This document shows positions 24,501 through 33,500 of a stretch of 64,000 nt of DNA, piece by piece. Every line of letters starts with the position of its first letter. Position 1 is the stretch's first letter. The position numbers and the translations under genes are program-made. The notes under the pieces were generated by a model. It worked only from the letters and a program-made list of their open reading frames with translations, ran no database searches and had not been told where the DNA came from. The stretch is from Sorex araneus (taxonomy: Eukaryota > Chordata > Mammalia > Eulipotyphla > Soricidae), in contig NC_073308.1 in the NCBI RefSeq assembly GCF_027595985.1, positions 14,352,511-14,416,510 on the forward strand, given 5' to 3'.

Positions 24501-27500
24501 GAACCATAGTGGATGCCAGGATGGAACGTGGGTGGACTGCATGCAGGGCCAGCACCCTCCTGCTGTGCTACCTCTCTGGCTTATTGAGATATTACGTTTT
24601 CTCACTGCCACAAGACTCAAGGGCACTCTCTGGTTCCGTATTCAATCACAGTGACACAAGAACATGAAGCAAAGCTGTTTGCTGGCATCTTGTGCCTTTT
24701 TGGTACGGAGTATCAGCACCTGTATGTTCTCTCTGCTCCACGTGTGTGGCGTCTTACGGGCGAGCAGCTTCAGGTCCTGGACGGCAAGTCTCTTCACGGC
24801 CTTCCTGGGGTCCGTTTCCAGGCACTGCAGCAGCAGCTGGATCTGTAAAGTGAACCCCGAGGTGCCGAGGGCTGTGGGAGGTTTGGGGAGTGGGGGCGCC
24901 ATGCTGCCATTCTCCTCAGGTTTGACAGACGAGGCGACTGCAGCGTTTGTTCTGAAGAAGCTGCACTCACCTGCTTGGGCGTGTCCACCAGAGACGAAGC
25001 TGCGAGCAGAGTGAAAGTGTGCAGAGACACAATGACCATCTTGGTGGAGGGGTAGGAGGTGACCAGCTGCTGCAGGAGCTGCCGGGCCCCAGATGCCAAA
25101 AGCGCGTCGTGGTGCATGTGCTGCAGGATGGGGATCAGCTTCAGCTTCAGGTCCACGGGCGTGGCCAAGCCTGCAGCAGAGAGACACAGGGCTGCGGGCC
25201 GGCTTGCACGTGGCCAACCCGGATTCAATCCCTGGCACCCCAGATGGTGCCCCATGCCCACCGGGAGTGACTACTGAGCACACAGACACAGGTAAGCTCC
25301 GAGCAACACTGGGTGTGGCCCATCAGGCCAGAAGAACAAATTGCTTCTTGTCTGGTGAACAGACTTTTGTTTCTGAGGCCACAAACACTAAACTTCAACA
25401 CAAAAGCATGATGAGGACATAAGAGATGGGTCTCTGCGTGAGACCCAGGAGGAAAGGGCGAGTTCTGAGCCCCCACCATCACCCTCCAGCTCCGCACTGG
25501 GCCAGGAAGCCTGTCCCTGGGAAATCTGCACACTTATACAGATAGCGGCCAAGGGCCAGCCTGTTCCTGCCCGCTGTTCTATCCCTGGGCCCCTGCTACC
25601 GCGAGGCACATCCACCCGCAGGAAAGTGCCGCCTCTGTTTCAGGCCTGATCCTGAACACAAAGAATCATCAGGCATCTGTGGGACACTCAAAATCACCCG
25701 GAGGACTCGGGGCAGGAACAGACGGTGACCAGCCACTGGACCAGGGGCCCTTGTGAGGGAACATCATTGACACAGGGCCCATGGCACTTCCTAGGACTAG
25801 TGTAGCATGCACATACCTTGAATCATTTCACTGATTTTATTACAGATTCCAACAGCGAAATCCCTTTGGAAAGAGAGAACAGCAAAAACTTTAAAACCAA
25901 AAAGTTAACTTGTCTAAACTTCCTAAGAATTAAAAGAAATAATATAATCAGAAGAGATGTAATGTTCCAAATTTTAAGCAATATTCCAGAGGTCAGCTAG
26001 ATGACAGGAAAATCCACAAAACCAAAAACTGCCACATTCATCCCAGAAGGTGCTGGGGGACGGGTGTGCCGGCAGAGGGGCGTGCCTGTGCCAAGGCCAC
26101 ACTCCAGGCTGGACGGCTACACTCACAGACCACCGCTAACACTCCCCAAGTCAGGAGTGTGGGGCTGCATCCCCAGCTTTCACGCCACCGGCTGTCAGAA
26201 GGGCTCTGGACAGTCGCCCCGCAGGCAGGACGGGGTCAGGCTGGACAGTCACCCCTGCAGGCAGGAGGAGGTCAAGCTGTACAATCACGCCTGCGGGCAG
26301 GATGGGGTCAGGCTGGACGGTCATCCCTGTGGGCAGGATGGGGTCAGTCTGGATGGCCACCCCTGCGGGTAGGACAGGGTCAGTCTGGACAGTCACCCCT
26401 ACAAGCAGGACGGGGTCAGGCTGGATGGTCAACCCTGCGGGCAGGATGCGACCCATCTGGGCGATCGCCCCTGCAGGCAGGACAGGCCAAATGGCTGGCC
26501 ATCCCTCCTCCAGACCTTCCCTGACCGCTCCCATGGGTCCCCCACCCCCGTCTCCCTGGAACCCCCCAGTAAGTCCTTGTCAACGCTAGCTCCCAGCTGG
26601 TCTCCTCAAACAGACACAAGCCCTTCAGGGACAGGCCGCTGTCCACCCTTGCCCACAGCCCCTGGAACCCGAGCCCAGGGCCACGGGAGAGGGTCTTGCT
26701 CACTGGGATGAGGCAGAGCGGTGGGAGGGTGAGGGGCGTCCTGCTCACTTGGACTGCGCAGAGAAGTTGGCGGCGGCGAAGACGGCGGCCTCGACCTCCA
26801 CGTTGTCATGCGAGTCTAGGCTTTGCCGGATACTGTGGTGGGCATTCTTCCTCTCGGGGATAATGGACGCCAGACTGCCCAGCATCCTGCAGGGATGGGC
26901 CAGAGACAGGCAGTTCAAGGCCAGTGACAGGCGGAAACCAGGAGCTGAGTCACTGACAGCAGCTTATTCGGGCATCACATTAAGAACCAGAGAGTGACTT
27001 GGATTCTGTATCACTTTGCATACGTCAGAAAAATCAACATAGTTTGTATACACAGGGGCACTGTAGCACTGTCGTCCCGTTGTTCATCGATTTGCTTGAG
27101 CAGGCACCAGTAACGTCTCCATTGTGAGACTTGTTACTGATTATCGAATACGCCATGGGTAGCTTGCCGGACTCTGCCGTGCAGGCGGAATACTCTCGGT
27201 AGCTTGCTGGGCTCTGTGAGAGGGACAGAGGCTAAAAATCAATCACCACGAGGTATGTCACTAGGATTAGATGAACCCAAAAAACGTTTCAACTGTTAAA
27301 GCATCAAAATATCTTTCTTTATGTAATGGTAGTACAGTGAGTGGGACGTTTGCCTTGCACATTGTGTCAACCTGGGCTTGATCCCAGGCACCACAGTGTC
27401 CCAAATCCACCAGGAATAATACCTGAGCACAGAGTGAGGAGGACGCCCTGAGCACCTCCAGCTATGCTCCCTGCCTCCCCTAAAAATCCATTTTTCAATA

Positions 27501-30500
27501 CTAAGTAATGTCACTTTGAACAAAGCAGTGAGACTCCAATATGGAGTCCGGGACGTGGCCCGGTGGGAAAGTCCAGTGGGAACTGCCTTGCCTGGGGAGA
27601 CCCTGGGTTTAATTCCTGTCACCACAACATCCCCTGAGCACAGTCAGGAATAACCTTGGGCACTATGTGTGTCCTGCCCACCAGGCGTGGCTCAACAAAA
27701 AGACGCATCAGCAAACAACTTTTGTTCTGTGAGTCTCAAACCTCAACATCAAGGACAAAGGACGCCCCCTAGTGTTTATATTAGAAACTGCAACAGTGAG
27801 GAATAATTCGAAAAACTAGTCTGCTTGGTGTTAAAATTTGTAAATTTGATAAGAAAAAAACCCCCTACTGTCTGTAGTATAATCCACAAAAAGTGAATCT
27901 CAAAAGCTATTTCAGCAAAAGACGGCAAAACCCTGCAGTAAACAAGCCCTCCCGACAAGCACTTTGCTCTGTACTTTGCACTTTGTCTCCTAAGTGATCT
28001 TCAACTTGACTTGTCTTAATGACAGCGTAGTGACATAACTTACTGGGCAGTAAATATTCAAGTCTTCTAAATAAGATACTAAAATGGTCTAAATACGTGA
28101 CATATTTCATCACAGGTTAGATGATTTTTTTTTTTAAAAAAAAGAAATGGCTTTTAATACCCTGACTGTGCTCAGAGCTTACTCCTGGTTCTGTGCTCAG
28201 GGTCACTCCTGGCAGGCTCGGGGGAGCATATGAGATGCCGGAGATTGAAGCCAGGGTCAGCTATGTGCCAGGCGACTGCACCCCAAAACACAAGGCACAC
28301 TGTTAAACATAGAAAATGGACAAGAAACAGCAATAGTCCAGCAGTGGGGTTTGATCCCCAGCATCCCAAAATTGGCCCCCTGACCCCAACAGGAATGAGC
28401 CCTGGGCACAGGAGTGAAGAGGAAACAGATCAAGTTGAACGTGAGCACAGGCTCCTTGCATTCGGAGCAAGTCAAGAGAACATCCCACATGAGACAGGCA
28501 ATAAACTCAAACCAGAACAGGTCAAAGCCTGAAAAGCAGGGACAGACCCTGCGTCTAGCTGAAAAAGCAAAGCAAATCCTTAGGATTGGAAGTCGCAAGC
28601 ACAGCAGTCATCTCTGGGCAGCGTCACCTGAGCGTGATGGCCCGCGCCACAGGGTCGTTGCTGTGGATCACAGAAAAGATTCTTTTCACAAACTCGTCCA
28701 CATTGAGGATCTTCTCCAGGTGCTTCTCACTCTGCTGGGTGACTTTGAGGACGCAGAGCCGCAGGAAGTTGTTTCTAAAGAGAGCAGAGCACCCAGGGAA
28801 TATCGCACCTGGAGTCCCAACAACGCAACAGCTCGAGGCACCAGCACCGGGTCCGAGTCTGCAAGCGCTCACTTCCTGTCTCGTACCCAAGCAGCAGTCC
28901 AGAACCCCCAGGGCTCCCTAGGCCCCCCTCCAGTGTGACCTGCGGCGACTATGAGCACAGAAAGATGGGATGTGCACGGCCTGGGCTCTTCACAGAACAC
29001 GCAGCCTCGACCAGGCTCCTGAGGGAGATCAGCCTCTGCTCCCAGCTGCCAGCCGAGCAGGAGCAAGAGCGCCTGCGTGTGCTGGCTCTCACACGAAGAA
29101 CTAGGTACTCTTCTTGCTCGCTGAAAACATCAGAAAGCCTCGCCCAAACAGTGCTGCTCTGGGCATCGTGCCAGCCCCGCACAGCCCCATCCCCGACCTC
29201 GAGTGTGACTCGAGAGCAGAGCCGCAAGGGGACCCTGAGCACCTCCAGGAGCGACACCCCAACCCTAAGGAGGAGGCAGCAGCAGGGCAGGGCTGTCAGA
29301 CTCACCCAACTCTGAACACATCCGCCAGCTTCAGGAAGGCAGAGTTGATGAGAATGGGAAACGGGTACTTCTGGAAGAGCCTGGGGAAGCGGACAACGGC
29401 TTCACACTGCTCGCCCAGTTTGCCAGATCGCAGCCCTGTAGGACAGAGAGGGGGGCAGAGCCCGTTCAGCTGTGTGCGCACAAGGTGAGTACAGATAGAG
29501 CAGAGGCTGTCAGGCAGACAGACTCCTGGAGCAGGGAGACAGCTCAGTGGGGACAGCGCTGGCCTTGCACGCAGCTGAGCCAGGTTCCATCCCCAAAACC
29601 CCATATGGTGGCCCCAGCCCTCCAGGAGTGATCCCTGAACAGAGCCAGGAATAAGCCCTAGACACCAATGGGTGTGGCAAAAAAAGCCAAAAAAAAAAAA
29701 AGGAAAATCAGCAATCCCAATCGTGAAAGATTCTTGATGATTAAGAGCAATTACAGCGCAACACCTTTAAAAAAAATAATAGAGGGGGTTGGAGCAATAG
29801 CACAGTGGGTTGGGCGTTTGCCTTGCATACGGCCGACCCAGGTTCGATTCCCAGCATCCCATATGGTCCCCTGAGCACAGCCAGGAGTAATTCCTGAGTG
29901 CAAAGTCAAGAGTAACCCCTGTGCATCGCCAGGTGTGACCCAAAAAGCAAAATATAAATAAATAAATAGAAATCTGATCAACAACAACTTCTAAACACAA
30001 AGAAAAATCTGTTTTTTCTTAATTTTTTTTGGGGGGAGGCATACCCAGCAGTGTTCAGGGCCTACTCCAAAACTCAGTGCTCAGGTCACTGCTCGGATGT
30101 CATTCTCAAGGTGCCCAGGGGACCATACCATGCCAACCTGATCATCCTGCATGCACAACACACACTCCCGCTGACTGGGTTATCTCTGGTTCCCCAATAG
30201 TCCACTGAAAAATTATTTTTATTTATTTTTTCTTTTGGGGTCTTATAGCTGGCTGTGCTCAGGGCTTACTCCTGGCAGTGCCAGGAATCGAACCTGGGAG
30301 GGCTGTGTACAAGACACATAGGTACTTTAACCCGCTACATTATCTCTCAGGCCCCCACTGAGTTTCACTGGCTGAATTGACAAGAATATTCGTGGCCTCG
30401 CCACACATCTGCTTCTCACAGCCCCTCCCCTGCCCTCAGCCTGCACCTTGTCCCTAGTGCCCAGGGATGTCCTCGTGCATTTTTTGTTGACATGAAACCA

Positions 30501-33500
30501 GGGTTACGCTGGATAGGCGAAGAGCAACACCAGGTCCACCCACTGGGGCACTCCCTAGAGGCTGTCACAGGCGATTCCAACCAACCCCCAGATGTTGCTG
30601 AACAAAGTTATCGCAGTTTTGGGGGACAGACCCCCCCTCACCCCACACCAAACTGCAACACCGTTAAAAAAAAATAATAGAGGGGGCTGGAGCAATAGCA
30701 CAGTGGGTAGGGCGTTTGCCTTGCAGCTGCCTGGGCTGGGGTCAACTCTGGCCCTTTTCATTCTCCCTGGCTTTCCTGCCATCTGACAGTAAGTCCCAGC
30801 CTGGCCTTCAGAGGGTTTCGGGACAAGTCCTCCACCCCTCAGGCTGCCAGTCCCAGACACACCTGCTCTTCTTGCATCAATCCTGGTGTCCCGAGAACTG
30901 GCTTTCAAGTACCCAAACTTAGATTTGGTAACAAAAAGACAACCGACTTTTAAAATGGGCCAAATCTGAAAAAATATTTTAGTAAAGGGGAAACACAGGA
31001 GGCAAATATGAGCATGGGAACAATTACTAATATTGCTAGCTAACAGGGAAACGGAAATTAACAAGATAACACACGCACTTCTTAAAAGGCAAGATATTTT
31101 TAAGACTGACAATAACATCAGCTGCTAATAGAGATACCAGGATAGCTGCAACTCAGACACTGCAGGCAGGATGCTTGGCAGTGTGTCTGCACACACCCAC
31201 CAACCACACTGGATCTATCTGGGTGAAAGGAGACTCATCCACGAAGACCAGTAAGCATATGGCCTTCTCAGCAGGCTACTCAGCAACAGCTCAGACTGTC
31301 CACGACCACATCCTCTGACTGATGAGTGAGTGAACCAAGGGTGATAGCTGCTCCCAAGCCGTGAAAAGGAATCAGTTAGGGGCTGATGGGCCGGTGGGTC
31401 TATTTCTGAGAGAAAGAATCAGCCCCAAAGATGGCAAGGACGGTTAAGGCCAGTAGAGTGGCCCCCGTGCAGCCTGGGGGAGACCCTGAGTTCGAAGCCT
31501 CGCACCCCAGAAGAATAAAGAGACGGCTCAATGTCTGTGGCATCTGGAAAAGGCAAAACACCCGAGGACGTGCCGGAAAGCTCGAGCCTGTGGGAATTAG
31601 TTCTACAGATTAAGAGAGAGGGTCAGGCTATGGGATAGGAATCAAAACGGAACCACAAGGTGGGAAAGAGCCACATGGGTTAAGTGCTGGCTAAGCATAC
31701 CAGAGAAGCTGGGCTGGTCCCTACCACTATAAAGGTCCCTGAGCACTAGCCACAAGCAGCCTGAGCACCACCAGAGGTAGTCCCCCCCAAAGTAAAAAAC
31801 AAAACCCACCGAATGGAAATGTAACACACCTTAAAGTCTATCTCATTAAAAATAAAATAGAAGGGCTGAGAGATAGCACAGCAAGTAAGGTGCTGATCCT
31901 GCACGCAGCCAACCTGGATTCCATTGTCAGCATCCCATGCGGTCCCTGTGTACTGCCAGAAGTAATTTGTGAGTGCAGGGCCAGGAGTACCCCTGAGCAT
32001 CTGCTGTGTGTGGTCCAAAAGCCAAAAAAGTAAAAAGAAAAAGAGTGAGAGAACTTAAGGTGTGTGCCTGATCCACAGCCAACTCTGTCGGGTCCCAGGC
32101 ATCAGGGGATCAGGGGTACAGTTCTAGAGGCTGTGTCAGTTCTGCTGGGTGTGGCCCCAGAGGCCCAAAGCAGGGGGATATGGACCACACCAGGCAGTGC
32201 CCAGAGACCACAGGTGCCAGGGGTGGAACCAGGTCTGTAGAGAGCAAGGCAAGTCCTATATCTCAACTCCTAGAGTCCATCTTTTCAGCAGCTAATGCCC
32301 TCTAGGAACTGGCCATGGCTATCTTTCCATCTCCACTGCCTTATCATTGCCTTATCGCCAGGCCAACCGGCAGATGCCGGGCTGTGTATGACGGAGCCCA
32401 CCCCCACCTCCTCACTATTCTCTGGAAGTGTCCCTACCTATCAGCACACGTTCTCCATCCCGAGTTTGCTTATGGTCTGCACTGCCCATCTGAATGAAGA
32501 AAAGTTTTTCTAGGGCAGACCTGGGGCAGTTTTGCTTCACTTCTATGATGAAGTACAGAGTTTGACCTCGAGGATTTGGGGAAAGAAACCCTATGAAAAT
32601 ATTTGAGCTGGGGCTGGAGCAATAGTACAGTGAGTAGGGCTTTGCCTTGCACAGGGCCGACCCGGATTCAATCTCTGGCATCCCATATGGTGCCCACAGC
32701 ACCGCCAGGAGTAATCCCTCAGTATAGAGCCAGGAGTAAGCCCTGAGCATCCCGCAGTGTGACCCCAAAACCAAATAAAGAAAAGGTTTATGCAACAACT
32801 CCCTTCTGGGCACCTGGAAAACTCGGGTGTGGGTGGGAACTGGAGGACACCTGGAGCTTGTGGCCAGCAGCTCTCATTAGGCAAAGGCTAAAACACCAGG
32901 CCTAAAATACTAAACTCGGGCAGGAGTGACAGGACAGCAGGAAAGGTGAGGGTTTTGCGTGCTCCCAACCGGGTCCAACACAGGATCCCCCAGCACCGCC
33001 AGGGGTCACCCCTGAGCACCAGGCCAGAAGTCAGCCGCGTGTATCACCCGTTGTGCCTTCAAAACCCTAAAATAAATAAGCTACAAACTATATTTTAAAG
33101 AAATATGCTTTCGCTATAATCTGCTACTGGTGGCTGAGATTTGCTCGCTACAACCAAAATCCCCGAAAGACTAAAACCAGGTTCTGCCGAAACCTGCGGA
33201 CCTGTTCACGGCCCGCACATGCCTGGCAGCCCTGGCTCGCGGGTGGCCGTGCCCAGACCAGGCCGTGCCCACGTGTCGGGCCCGCCGCCCGCCACGGGGC
33301 ACACATCTCGGCGGAACACGCCGGTGGGCCAAGACCCTCCACCGCGTGGGACGAATCACGAGGCCCCGCCACGCTCGTCAGCGACTGAGGGAACTGTCTG
33401 GAAAAAGGGGAAATCCGCCCGCCTCCAAAACTCGAGGCCGAGCAGGTCGCAGCGAGACAGAGACGTGTCGATTCCGCTTCAACTTCCGACGAGGACGAGG

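Noticed and set aside
26001-26524. Peptide-repeat ORFs at the 36-bp minisatellite
   Set aside because: The pattern arises because the period is divisible by three; there is no start context, splice structure or homology.
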